Shown piece by piece: positions 1-8,443 of a stretch of 43,831 nucleotides of DNA (positions are counted from its first letter, which is position 1; every line of letters begins with the position of its first letter). The stretch spans positions 1 to 43,831 of the forward strand of contig CAMCMB010000059.1 of assembly GCA_945875845.1 (NCBI GenBank), written 5' to 3'. This stretch comes from Pirellula staleyi DSM 6068 (GTDB lineage: Bacteria > Planctomycetota > Planctomycetia > Pirellulales > Pirellulaceae). The position numbers were made by a program, and so were the translations under genes. Below the pieces are notes generated by a model, which ran no database searches, had not been told where the DNA came from, and worked only from the letters and a program-made list of their open reading frames with translations.

Positions 1-1
1 G

Positions 2-548
2 AATCGTGAATGGCGATCGCTTATCAAGTTTCGCAAGTCGCTGGTTCATCGCGTCAATCGAGTTCGTTGCTCCATTCGAAGCCTCTTTGTCAATCACGGT
101 ATCACCATTGACCGTACAGTCAAACTTTGGGCCTCGGGACGGGAATCGCTCAACGAGTATCGAAAACCACTCGACCAATGCTTGAGCAACGAGTATTGGA
201 AAGGCCAACTTGATGCCGAATTAACGCAACTCGACGCGATAGGCTTACAGCTAATTTCCATTGAAAAGAAGCTGGATGAAATCGGCAAACGGGACCCTAC
301 TGGTACAAGCGGCCTGGAACGCTGTGCGTCATAGCGAATGGGCTAAGAACGTTTACGAGCGGAACTCCGGCAAACAAAAGACACGTAAAAAGAAAGCTGC
401 GATCGCTCTGGCTCGAACGATAGCTGTTGTAGCCTGGGCTCTGCTTTGCGATGAGACAAACTGGGATCCCAAAGTCATGGACCGCGTCAAAATTTTGGGC
501 AAAAAGAGACCCGGCCCATGGCGTCGTATGACGCCACAGGTGCCTTGA
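2..548 (+). pseudogene. IS110-family transposase remnant (internally deleted, frameshifted)
   Basis: Reading from base 2 gives about 108 codons (NREWRSLIKFRKSLVHRVNR onward, ending GLQLISIEKKLDEIGKRDP), which resemble the coiled linker after the DEDD domain of IS110-type transposases. Near base 290-300 the frame changes. The next frame, to the stop at 546-548, reads TLLVQAAWNAVRHSEWAKNV and then KKKAAIALARTIAVVAWALL, the typical C-terminal end of IS110/IS116/IS902 transposases. The central Transposase_20 part, including the catalytic serine region, is missing. The gene is therefore a relic with an internal deletion and a frame change, and it is also cut by the window edge. It cannot encode an active recombinase. 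The family call rests on remembered motif similarity, not on a search. Confidence 0.72.
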
Positions 549-846
549 ACTGTGCAAGGATATATGAGACGACACGACCCATCCTTGATGGTCCATGAGC
601 GATTATGCACTGCGTGTCGACAACTCGAATAGTCGCATAATCAAGAAGCACTTGATCTGCGAAACGAAAAGCTTGGACGGGTACTCATACGGAAAAACCA
701 TGCAATAATCCAAAAAGCAAGAATTCCACAAAAAGTGGTGAAGGCCACTTGCCAAACCTAGTACCACATAGTCGCTCGCCTAAAGGACTTTCTATGCAGT
801 CCCACTTAGATCGAGTAGAACCGATCGCGACGCCAAAGTCTATTGG
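549..846. other. Gene-free stretch downstream of IS110 relic
   Basis: No convincing gene is present. A short perfect hairpin (AAGTGG, 6-nt loop, CCACTT) lies near 734-751. The stretch may hold the decayed right end of the IS110 element, whose non-coding ends normally carry a guide (bridge) RNA, but nothing here proves that. Confidence 0.4.
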
Positions 847-1713
847 CTACGTGGCCAACGGACGAAACGACAGGACGGTTCCCGCCAGGATTTCGGTGAC
901 GGCAAGTTGCTCGTTTTGAATTCGCAGAGCGCCCGATGGACTGATCCCAACGCAAAGTCCTTGAACGACTCCGCCCGAGTGCTTTACTTCGACCCAATGG
1001 CCGTCGAGCAAACTGCGCTCGGCCCAGCCGTCCACGAGCCAAGTCGGATCCTCCATTTGTCGTTTTTCGGTCGTCAGCCAGTGATGAACGAATTGCACCA
1101 GCACATTTTCTGGACTGGACAGTTCCGACTTTCCCTGCCGCAACCATTCGTGCAGACTTGTTGCATTGGCTTGCAAATCGGCTGAGGCGTGACTGAAATC
1201 AACTTGGCAGTTGATTCCGACTCCGATGACTGCAACCGTGGATGAGGTCGTTGGGTCGGGAACGACTTCGATCAGTACCCCACAAACTTTTCGACCTGCA
1301 AGATAAACATCATTCGGCCACTTTACCATTGGCTTACGAGAAACATGGGGTTCCATGCACTCCGCAATGGCACAACCCACTCGAAGCGGCAAAAGCGTTG
1401 ATTGCGTTCGGGTTAGGGCAGAAGCACTCGGATCGAACGATTCCGCCTCGCTTGAAAGCACGATGGCCATCGAAAACATTAAGCAGCCACTTGGTGACCA
1501 CCAACGGTTGCTCCCACGACCGACGCCAGCCGACTGCAAATCGGAGACGAGCAATGCGGGCAATGGAATCGATTGTTGCCGAATAGAATGAACAAGTGAT
1601 TTGTTCGTGGAATCGATCGAGTCTACCCATCGAACGGATCCGAAGTATCCCAGTCCACTTAATTCTTCCAAGGCCATCTGTCGCTTGAAAATGCCTAGTT
1701 GGTCGATATGCAT
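847..1713 (-). CDS. birA: Biotin--[acetyl-CoA-carboxylase] ligase (BirA-type biotin protein ligase)
   Basis: The enzyme activates biotin with ATP to biotinyl-AMP and attaches it to the lysine of biotin carboxyl carrier protein in the cytoplasm. Visible family motifs, in order, are SIDSTNKSLV, the biotin/ATP loop GVGRGSNRWWSPSG (GRGRxGRxW-like), the active-site KWPNDVYLAGRKVCGVLIE, and VIGVGINC. A short C-terminal SH3-like domain follows (HWVEVKHSGGVVQGLCVGIS). There is no N-terminal helix-turn-helix, so it is a monofunctional ligase and not a repressor. I chose the ATG at 1713 (288 residues). An in-frame GTG at 1806 would add 31 residues without family similarity. The next gene on the same strand, tpx, lies about 130 bp upstream and may be co-transcribed. 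Confidence 0.9.
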   Translation of the reverse strand: MHIDQLGIFKRQMALEELSGLGYFGSVRWVDSIDSTNKSLVHSIRQQSIPLPALLVSDLQSAGVGRGSNRWWSPSGCLMFSMAIVLSSEAESFDPSASALTRTQSTLLPLRVGCAIAECMEPHVSRKPMVKWPNDVYLAGRKVCGVLIEVVPDPTTSSTVAVIGVGINCQVDFSHASADLQANATSLHEWLRQGKSELSSPENVLVQFVHHWLTTEKRQMEDPTWLVDGWAERSLLDGHWVEVKHSGGVVQGLCVGISPSGALRIQNEQLAVTEILAGTVLSFRPLAT

Positions 1714-1841
1714 TCTCTTGTTTTCATTTTCAATACTAGAAAACGAGTTTGGATTTGAGGTTTTTTTGTCGGCGACACACTCCCTTCGTAACTCAGAGCG
1801 TGCCACTCCGTTACCAACAATTCTTCGTCCTTTAACTCGAC

Positions 1842-2360
1842 TTAAAGTAGGGCCTTCAATGCAGCGACGGCAGGTTCGTAGTTTGGCTCGGCAGCGACTT
1901 CCGGCACGATTTCCTTGTAGACAACCTTTCCGTTGGAATCGAGAACATAGACTGCACGGGCCAAAAGCTTCAACTCGTCAATCATGAGTCCAAAGTTTGT
2001 TCCAAAGTTACCATCTTGGTAGTCGCTACCGACCTTCATCGCTTTGATATCTTCAGCGCCGCAGAATCGGTTCATGGCGAATGGCAAATCACGACTAACG
2101 GTGAGAGCATTGATTTTGTCCCCCATTCCACCCAGTTCAATATTAAACTTTTTGGTTTGGATTTGGCAAGTGCCTGTGTCGAGAGACGGAACAACACTGA
2201 TAAATGTCGGCTTACCCTTGAGATCCGCGAGAGTGATCGTCTTCAGGCCACCTTCGAAGAAATGAATCTTAAAATCAGGGGCTTGGCTACCGACGGTCAG
2301 CTCCGGGCCAAGTAGAGTCATTGGAGTACCCTTGAACGTAATTGCTCCGGCGCGTGCCAT
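1842..2360 (-). CDS. tpx: Thiol peroxidase (Tpx, atypical 2-Cys peroxiredoxin)
   Basis: The protein reduces hydrogen peroxide and organic hydroperoxides in the cytoplasm, with thioredoxin as reductant. The start at 2360 gives 172 residues, close to the usual 165-170 for Tpx. Family marks are the N-terminal ITFKGTPMTLLG, the peroxidatic motif PSLDTGTCQIQT (Cys65), and the resolving cysteine in RFCGAED (Cys100), the spacing expected for a Tpx-type Cys pair. The ATG at 2360 has AAGGAT about eight bases upstream. The frame stays open to a TTG at 2399, but those 13 residues lack family similarity. Confidence 0.95.
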   Translation of the reverse strand: MARAGAITFKGTPMTLLGPELTVGSQAPDFKIHFFEGGLKTITLADLKGKPTFISVVPSLDTGTCQIQTKKFNIELGGMGDKINALTVSRDLPFAMNRFCGAEDIKAMKVGSDYQDGNFGTNFGLMIDELKLLARAVYVLDSNGKVVYKEIVPEVAAEPNYEPAVAALKALL

Positions 2361-2553
2361 CTTGAAATCCTTGCTTGAAATTGAACTTGAAACAAACAAA
2401 CGAGTTAGAAACGTAAGGTTTTTTCAACGTTTCGTCAATCCACTCAGGCTTAGGACCGTCGCTGCCCTCTGTGGTTCAACAACCACCGAAGTTAAAAATT
2501 TGCTGCTAGGTTGTAAAATTATGGATGGACTACTTTTTGGCGACAGTTTGATA

Positions 2554-2660
2554 ACCCGACACGTAACGTGATGTTGATTTAGTGAAGTCGTTATTGGGTA
2601 ACGGAATTCGACGGACTTGGAAGTCCGTCGTACCATTAAATCAACAAGCCCGTAAGCGAG
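2554..2660. repeat. Repeat family A, copy 1
   Basis: A palindromic intergenic element. Inner arms TTGATTTAGTG and TAAATCAACAAG flank a central hairpin (GACGGACTTGGAAGTCCGTC). Related copies lie at 10465-10608 and, inverted, at 21223-21316. All share the GTCGTTATTGGGTAA-like segment between the left arm and the hairpin. Confidence 0.85.
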
Positions 2661-2706
2661 GGATTGCCCGTAAGCGAGGGATTGCAGTCAACGCCTCGCT
2701 TACGGG
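2649..2706. repeat. Tandem 18-bp repeat with distal inverted copy
   Basis: CCCGTAAGCGAGGGATTG occurs twice head to tail (2649-2666 and 2667-2684). The first 13 bases recur inverted at 2694-2706 (CCTCGCTTACGGG), so either direct copy can pair with the distal arm. It joins repeat A copy 1 to repeat C copy 1. Confidence 0.85.
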
Positions 2707-2722
2707 CACGGGTTACCATCGC

Positions 2723-2769
2723 GTGGCACGAGCGCGCTCGTGAATCCATGGGCGAGACGCCCGTGCCAC
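2723..2769. repeat. Repeat family C, copy 1
   Basis: A 47-bp element bounded by GTGGCAC and GTGCCAC, with GAGCGCGCTC and a GAATCCATGGGCGAGACGCC core. Copies lie at 10618-10668 (same strand) and 17171-17218 (inverted). Confidence 0.85.
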
Positions 2770-2835
2770 TCTCGACGCCCCCGAGTATGGTTATACTCAG
2801 TACTAGACCTACTGCCTCCCCACAGGAACGAAAAC

Positions 2836-4134
2836 ATGCTCATGAAACGCTACCTTTGTCTGCTCGCTTGGATCGCGGTTATTCTTACGGCCGGCGAGGG
2901 AATTGCCGCCGATCGACCGAACGTAGTTATGATTATCTCGGATGATCACGCTTGGACGGACTATGGTTTCATGGGGCACCCACACGTCCAAACTCCGAAC
3001 ATTGACGCCCTCGCACGCAGCAGCCTAACTTTCCCGCGAGGCTACGTAACCTCGAGTCTTTGTTGCCCCAGTTTGGCAAGCATGATTACTGGACGCTACC
3101 CGCATCAGCACAAAGTCACCTCCAACGATCCGCCCATTCCAAACGGGATGACCAACCAGCAATTCAATCGCTCCCCTTTGTTTCAACAAGGGCGAGAGAA
3201 AATGAATCTTCATCTGGAATCTGCTAAGACGTTGCCGACTTTGCTGAAAACGGCAGGTTATCGAAGTTTGCAAACGGGCAAGTGGTGGCAAGGACATTAT
3301 TCTCGCGGAGGCTTTACCGATGGCATGACCAAGGGAGGACGGCACGGCGATGATGGGCTAACCATCGGTCGAAAAGGCATGGAACCGATCATGACTTTCA
3401 TGGACGACTGCAAAAAATCGAAGGAACCCTTTATGGTTTGGTATGCACCGCTCATGCCGCATGATCCGCACACCCCGCCGGACCGGTTGCTTGAAAAGTA
3501 CCGTAACAAAACCGAGTCTATTCACATCGCAAAGTACTGGGCTATGATCGAGTGGTTTGATGAAACGGTTGGCCAGTTGATGGATGGATTGAAAGAAAAA
3601 GGATTGGCAGACAATACGATCGTCGTCTATCTGGCTGATAATGGTTGGATCCAAAGCCCTGACAACTCAAGGTACGCACCGAAGTCGAAGCAATCTCAGT
3701 TTGATGGAGGCTTGCGAACTCCCATTATGATCCACTGGCCCTCGAAAGTCGCACCGAGGATGTCGCAAAGCCTAGCTCAATCGATCGATCTCTTGCCAAC
3801 GATTCTCCACGCCACTGGTTTACCGAACGACCCGTCACTTCCTGGTATTCACTTGCTCGATGAAAAAACGCTTCAGTCGCGCGGTGCCATATTCGGAGGT
3901 TGTTTTACGCACAACTCCAATGACTTGGACGAACCAAGCAAAAGTTTGCGATGGCGTTGGATGATCGAGGGAAATACCAAGTTGATTGTTCCACATGCGA
4001 GCGTCGAACCCAATGACTCGATCGCGCTCTATCAGTTGGACACGGATCCGTCGGAGATCAAAAACGTCGCAGAATCCAATCAGGCGAAATTACAAGAAAT
4101 GCGAAAGAAATTGGACGATTGGTGGTTGCCATAG
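2836..4134 (+). CDS. Secreted sulfatase (sulfatase family S1)
   Basis: A 432-residue exported type I sulfatase that would hydrolyse sulfate esters, probably on polysaccharides. Residues 1-25 form a signal peptide ending GEGIAA. Metal ligands are in VVMIISDDHAW (Asp36, Asp37). The formylglycine region is SSLCCPSLASMITGRYPHQH. Cys76 is the residue expected to become formylglycine, but the usual Arg of CxPSR is Leu80. Later family marks are TGKWWQGHY, YAPLMPHDPHTPP and VYLADNGW with GGLRTPIMIHWP. The ATG at 2836 follows AGGAA by about eight bases. A GTG at 2740 in the same frame lies within repeat C and is unlikely to be used. The gene stands alone between repeat clusters. The substrate cannot be told. 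Confidence 0.93.
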   Translation: MLMKRYLCLLAWIAVILTAGEGIAADRPNVVMIISDDHAWTDYGFMGHPHVQTPNIDALARSSLTFPRGYVTSSLCCPSLASMITGRYPHQHKVTSNDPPIPNGMTNQQFNRSPLFQQGREKMNLHLESAKTLPTLLKTAGYRSLQTGKWWQGHYSRGGFTDGMTKGGRHGDDGLTIGRKGMEPIMTFMDDCKKSKEPFMVWYAPLMPHDPHTPPDRLLEKYRNKTESIHIAKYWAMIEWFDETVGQLMDGLKEKGLADNTIVVYLADNGWIQSPDNSRYAPKSKQSQFDGGLRTPIMIHWPSKVAPRMSQSLAQSIDLLPTILHATGLPNDPSLPGIHLLDEKTLQSRGAIFGGCFTHNSNDLDEPSKSLRWRWMIEGNTKLIVPHASVEPNDSIALYQLDTDPSEIKNVAESNQAKLQEMRKKLDDWWLP

Positions 4135-4317
4135 GAGCCTCACCCCACCGCTCTAAACATCTTTAAAATGGCGAATGCATTGAAAACGAATGGGAGGGCG
4201 AGGCTCCTGCCGAGCTTAAGACGCCATGGTTCGGCAAGAGCCTCACCCTCCCAAGCAATGAATAGATTGGGCCAAGTCGAGGAAAACATGTTTCGAGGGG
4301 TGGCCTCACCCTTTCAC
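4133..4317 (+). repeat. Repeat family B, copy 1 (about 185 bp)
   Basis: Starts at the sulfatase stop. It holds ATGGCGAATGCATTGAAAAC, a long hairpin (GGGAGGGCGAGGCTCCTGCC pairing with GAGCCTCACCCTCCC across a short spacer), then AACATGTTTCGAGGGGTGGC. An almost full-length inverted copy lies at 26172-26360 and a partial copy at 5729-5850. The central hairpin might act as a transcription terminator for the sulfatase gene, but there is no T-tract. Confidence 0.85.
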
Positions 4318-4379
4318 CCTCCCGAACGAGACATCGCTCGTTCGGGCAAGGTTGATGAGTACTCGCCATTCTATGGTTG

Positions 4380-4847
4380 CTACCAAGGGCCGCGAACAGG
4401 ATAAACGCCGAACTGGTTCGTGTGGCTCGGCCAATAGGGCGTTGCCTTGAAAACTCCGCCGCCGCTGCCCGTCGGGGCATGCCCACCAAACTGATGATAG
4501 ACTGGCGTCACCGTATTCTGGGAGACCCCCCAAGAATAGTTCTGTTGCATCACCACGGTTGGCGGCACAATCAATGCGGTCGGTTGGCCAGTGCGGAGAT
4601 AGTAATACTCCCCATGCCAAGGTCTTTGCATCGATTGATTTTGTGCCCAATAATCGCCCTTGGACGCCATTGAGAGCCAACCAAGACGATGGCCGATCCC
4701 TTCGGTGTTCGTGTTGGCGACGGCGTTCCCGGATCCGTTCAAACCAGCGCCGAGCCCGAGCCCGTGCCCGTGTTGGGCTTCGGCCACGGAACCGAATGAA
4801 ACGGCTGCAACCAAAAAGGTTGCAACCAATAGTGAACTGCGAGTCAT
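4380..4847 (-). CDS. Small secreted protein of unknown function (Gly/His/Tyr-rich)
   Basis: A 155-residue protein with a clear signal peptide (MTRSSLLVATFLVAAVSFGS, cleavage likely after AEA near residue 24). The mature part starts with a Gly/His-rich stretch (QHGHGLGLGAGLNGSGN). It then has aromatic-rich segments (HGEYYYLRTGQP, YSWGVSQNTVTPVYHQFGGH, FGVYPVRGPW). No cysteine and no known domain is seen. The start is secure: AGGAGG lies nine bases upstream of the ATG. The next gene on the same strand, 4971-5468, encodes a protein of the same build, so the two may be diverged paralogues and may share a transcript. Function unknown. Confidence 0.75.
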   Translation of the reverse strand: MTRSSLLVATFLVAAVSFGSVAEAQHGHGLGLGAGLNGSGNAVANTNTEGIGHRLGWLSMASKGDYWAQNQSMQRPWHGEYYYLRTGQPTALIVPPTVVMQQNYSWGVSQNTVTPVYHQFGGHAPTGSGGGVFKATPYWPSHTNQFGVYPVRGPW

Positions 4848-4970
4848 GAAATTTTTCCTCCTACCTACCAGTGAGCCTTTGGCCTAGGTTGAACGGTCCG
4901 TGTGCAACTTGGGCCCTCGTGTTTGCTTAGACTGGTCTCCGACTCAGCCAACAGTAACTTTTTGATCCGA

Positions 4971-5468
4971 TTACCGAGGGATCTCGATCATCTTGTAGAA
5001 CTTCTTGCCAGCAGTACGGACGGGTGGTGCGTAGTACTTGGCGTGCGTTCGATTCAATCCTTGGCCCTGATCATAATAGGAATGGTAACTATCGTGATGC
5101 TGATACAAGAATTGATGAGGGTAAAGAGGTTGATAGGTGTTGTAGGTGTGACCTACCCACCCGGGAACTCCAATGGGAGACATGTACAAAGCAGCTTCGG
5201 CTGAATTCGCGTTTCCACGAGTAAAATAATTGTCAAACAAAGGCTGTGTGCCTTGGCCCAACATGTTGCCGAAACTATTCGAACCTCCCGCCGCAGTGCC
5301 ACCCGGGCCCATGCCTCCCGCCCCGATGCCAGTGGGAACGTAGGAGCCAGCCATCGCTCCACCGCATGAACCGTTCGGGCATTGTGCGAACGCATCCTCG
5401 CTTGTCGTCACAAATCCCAATCCTAAACCCATTAGAACGGCTATCGAAACTTTCCGTAGTTGTCGCAT
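4971..5468 (-). CDS. Small secreted protein of unknown function (Gly-rich, Tyr/His-rich C-terminus)
   Basis: A 165-residue protein with signal peptide MRQLRKVSIAVLMGLGLGFV and likely cleavage at DAFA/QC near residue 28. Two cysteines follow (CPNGSC), then a glycine-rich segment (residues about 40-70). The aromatic, His-rich part reads PGWVGHTYNTYQPLYPHQFL and HHDSYHSYYDQ. The C-terminus is basic (RTAGKKFYKMIEIPR). AAGGAG lies seven bases upstream of the ATG. I recall similar WVGHTY/YQPL..H.FLY proteins in planctomycetes, without assigned function. The size, secretion and composition match the neighbour at 4380-4847. A role at the cell surface is only inference. Confidence 0.75.
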   Translation of the reverse strand: MRQLRKVSIAVLMGLGLGFVTTSEDAFAQCPNGSCGGAMAGSYVPTGIGAGGMGPGGTAAGGSNSFGNMLGQGTQPLFDNYFTRGNANSAEAALYMSPIGVPGWVGHTYNTYQPLYPHQFLYQHHDSYHSYYDQGQGLNRTHAKYYAPPVRTAGKKFYKMIEIPR

Positions 5469-5728
5469 ATCGCACTCCTTAGCGAATTGATTGTCACTCT
5501 CAAATTCAATTCAAATGCGACACGATCAATGGATCTATCGCCACATCTTGGTTTTCGTCAAAACCCACAATCCTTAGATAGCAAAAACATGCGAAAGCGG
5601 TAGGCATTGTGGATTCCCATTCTTATTGCAACGAGAAAGCCGAGCGTAGCGAAAGTTCCTGCTGATTGATTGGGGGGGCGGGGGGCACCCTCCAAACAAA
5701 ATTTTCAAGGTCGAACGCAAAGGAAATT

Positions 5729-5850
5729 AGTGGGAGGGCGAGGCTCCTGCCGAGCTATAAGTGTAATGGTTCGGCATGAGCCTCGCCCCACCCGACCAAG
5801 GAATGGGTTTGCCAAGGTCCATGAAAACTGGTTCAAGCGCGCTGCCTCGC
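5729..5850 (+). repeat. Repeat family B, partial copy 2, in gene-free region 5469-5943
   Basis: The hairpin core GTGGGAGGGCGAGGCTCCTG with distal arm GGCATGAGCCTCGCCCCACC is retained, and the flanks have diverged (CCAAGGTCCATGAAAACTGG in place of the copy 1 sequence). The rest of 5469-5943 holds a G-run (GGGGGGGCGGGGGGCACC near 5670) and presumably the promoters of the two divergent transcription units. No gene is seen there. Confidence 0.75.
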
Positions 5851-5943
5851 AGGCAAATTACGCGTAGACCTAACCATCGCAATCGTTAAACTTTTTCAAG
5901 CACCTTAGTCGTTTACGTCAAGAATTAGCAAGAAAGTATCAGG

Positions 5944-8436
5944 ATGGCCAAACGCCGGATCGTTGAGGGAAATGAGGACGCTGATTTCGATGATGATAGC
6001 GCGAAAGCCTCCGAGAATCAAAAGCCAAAGCGAAAACGTTCAAGTCAACAGGAACTGCCGATCGAGGACGCCGTCAGTAGCATCACAGGAATTTCGCTGC
6101 GTGATGCCGCTCAAGCCCGCTACCTCAACTACTCCTTGTCCGTCATCACGAGTCGGGCTTTACCGGACGTTCGCGATGGTTTGAAACCGGTCCAACGTCG
6201 CATTTTGTACACGATGGACCAGCAAGGTCTCGACTTCACGAGCAAGCATCGCAAATGCGCCAAGGTCGTCGGCGATGTTATGGGTAATTATCACCCGCAC
6301 GGCGACACGGCTATCTACGATGCTCTCGTTCGCATGGCGCAATCCTTCTCGCTCCGAATGCCATTGGTCGATGGCAGCGGTAATTTCGGTTCGATCGATG
6401 GCGACAACGCTGCGGCCATGCGATACACGGAATGCCGTATGTCTGCGATTTCTCGCGAAATATTGACGGACCTCAGCAGCAGTACGGTTCACTTCAAGGC
6501 CAACTACGACGGCAGCCGACTTGAACCCGTTGTCCTTCCGAGTCGCGTTCCGAATTTACTCGTTAACGGTGCAACGGGTATCGCAGTCGGAATGGCAACG
6601 AACATACCGCCACACAACTTGGGTGAAGTTTGCCGTGCGTTGCTTAAGTTGCTCGCGGATCCTGAAATCAAAGACTATCAACTGGTGGCCAACGACGCAG
6701 TCAATGGTCCCGATTTTCCGACCGGCGGAATCCTAATCAATTCCAAAGAAGAATTGCGAGAGATCTATCGGACCGGCCAGGGTTCGCTCAAGATCCGTGG
6801 TACAACGGTTTCCGGGGGCGACGCGAAGACCGGCAAGATTTTGCACATTACGGCCATCCCATACGGAGTCAACAAATCCTTGTTGGTTGAGCGAATTGCC
6901 GACATCATTATCAGCGGTAAGATGCCGCTTTTGGAAGACGTGCGAGATGTCTCAACCGAAGACATTCGCATCGACTTGCAATTGCGCAAAGATGCGGACG
7001 AAGCGAAAGTCTTAGCGTACCTTTACAAGCATACGCCATTGCAAACAAATTTTGCAGTCAATATGACGTGCCTTGTGCCGACCGAGAATCCTGAGGTAGG
7101 CGCTCCGAATCGACTTGGACTCAAAGAGATCTTGTGGTTCTTTCTCCAGTTTCGACTGGAGGTGGTAACCAAGCGGCTTGAGCATGAGCTTGAAGCCTTG
7201 CTGAGACGCATCCATATTCTCGAAGGATTCATGCTGATCTTTGATGCGTTGGATGAGATCATTCGCATCATCCGAAAATCAGAAGGCAAAGCCGATGCAG
7301 CGGAAAAAATCATGCAGCGGTTTCCTGCGGCCAAGGGGGGGCTCGATGCAGAACAGACCGATGCAATCCTCGAACTGAAACTTTATCGCCTCGCCCGCTT
7401 AGAAATCAATCTGATTCAGGATGAACTCAAAGCAAAGCAAAAGCGAGCCCGCGAAATTCAACGTTTGCTCAAGGAAAGCACGGGCGACACCAACAACTCG
7501 GGTCGATGGAGCATCGTGCGAGAAGAAATCGAAGCGATCATCGGCAACTACGCCAAAACCAAAGAGGGGGCAAGGCGAACGGAGATCATTACGCTTGGCG
7601 AGGAACCCGAGTTTAGCGACAAGGATTTTATCATCGATGAGGATTGCCACGTTTTGGTGACACGCGATGGTTGGGTCAAACGACAGAAACAGATAGCCGA
7701 TCCAAGCAAGAGCCGTCTGCGCGAGGGGGATTCCATTCTGGCGATGGTGGCAGGTTCGACGCGAGCCACACTTGCCTTCTTCTCATCGTTTGGCGTTTGC
7801 TATACCTCGCGCCTCATCGACATTCCTGCTTCGACGGGACATGGTGAACCGATACAGAAGTTGTTCAAAATGAAGGACGGCGAAAAGATCGTATCGGTCA
7901 TGTCGCTCGATCCTCGCGTCATCGGCAGTATCCAAGAGAATCCAAAAAAACCCGATCTTTGCCCAGAAGTTCACGCGTTTGCTGCCACCACGAACGGCTA
8001 TGCCATGCGATTCGGGCTGGAGCAATTTGCCGAGCCCTCCACACGAAGTGGGCGCAAGTATGCGAGGGTTGCTCCGGAGCACGAGATTGTTTCGGTTGAA
8101 GCGATCCATGGTACGGAAACGATACTCGCAATCTCCGCTGATTGCCGAGCTATGGTCTGCCCTTCGGTGGAGATCAACTATTTGTCAGGAGCCGGCAAGG
8201 GAGTTTTGCTGATCAAATTGGCTAAAACAGATCGACTCTTGGGCTTCAAAGCGTCCGCCGCGGATCGCGATTTGCTGGTTGTCGAAACCAATCGTGGTGC
8301 GCAAAAGACAATCTCGACTGCCAAGTATCGAGTGACTACCCGCGGCGGTCGCGGACTCGAGATTCAAAAGAATGGAAAGATATCATCGATCGTCACAGAG
8401 CCGCTCAAGGCTCCCCCCTCATTTGAAGCAGAATAG
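5944..8436 (+). CDS. Type IIA DNA topoisomerase subunit A (GyrA/ParC family)
   Basis: The 830-residue breakage-reunion subunit works with the ATPase subunit encoded just downstream. A charged, low-complexity N-terminal tail of about 40 residues precedes the family core. Core marks are [39 protein letters not shown] (the quinolone-determining region, with Thr122 where E. coli GyrA has Ser83 and Asp126 at the Asp87 place), and AAAMRYTE with catalytic Tyr161. A coiled-coil tower follows near residues 420-520. The C-terminal propeller (from about 560) lacks a GyrA-box in its first blade. A GyrA-box-like TTRGGRG appears only near the C-terminus. The core is GyrA-like while the partner is ParE-like, so gyrase versus topoisomerase IV is left open. 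No strong Shine-Dalgarno sequence is seen. Confidence 0.93.
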   Translation: MAKRRIVEGNEDADFDDDSAKASENQKPKRKRSSQQELPIEDAVSSITGISLRDAAQARYLNYSLSVITSRALPDVRDGLKPVQRRILYTMDQQGLDFTSKHRKCAKVVGDVMGNYHPHGDTAIYDALVRMAQSFSLRMPLVDGSGNFGSIDGDNAAAMRYTECRMSAISREILTDLSSSTVHFKANYDGSRLEPVVLPSRVPNLLVNGATGIAVGMATNIPPHNLGEVCRALLKLLADPEIKDYQLVANDAVNGPDFPTGGILINSKEELREIYRTGQGSLKIRGTTVSGGDAKTGKILHITAIPYGVNKSLLVERIADIIISGKMPLLEDVRDVSTEDIRIDLQLRKDADEAKVLAYLYKHTPLQTNFAVNMTCLVPTENPEVGAPNRLGLKEILWFFLQFRLEVVTKRLEHELEALLRRIHILEGFMLIFDALDEIIRIIRKSEGKADAAEKIMQRFPAAKGGLDAEQTDAILELKLYRLARLEINLIQDELKAKQKRAREIQRLLKESTGDTNNSGRWSIVREEIEAIIGNYAKTKEGARRTEIITLGEEPEFSDKDFIIDEDCHVLVTRDGWVKRQKQIADPSKSRLREGDSILAMVAGSTRATLAFFSSFGVCYTSRLIDIPASTGHGEPIQKLFKMKDGEKIVSVMSLDPRVIGSIQENPKKPDLCPEVHAFAATTNGYAMRFGLEQFAEPSTRSGRKYARVAPEHEIVSVEAIHGTETILAISADCRAMVCPSVEINYLSGAGKGVLLIKLAKTDRLLGFKASAADRDLLVVETNRGAQKTISTAKYRVTTRGGRGLEIQKNGKISSIVTEPLKAPPSFEAE

Positions 8437-8443
8437 TTGATTC

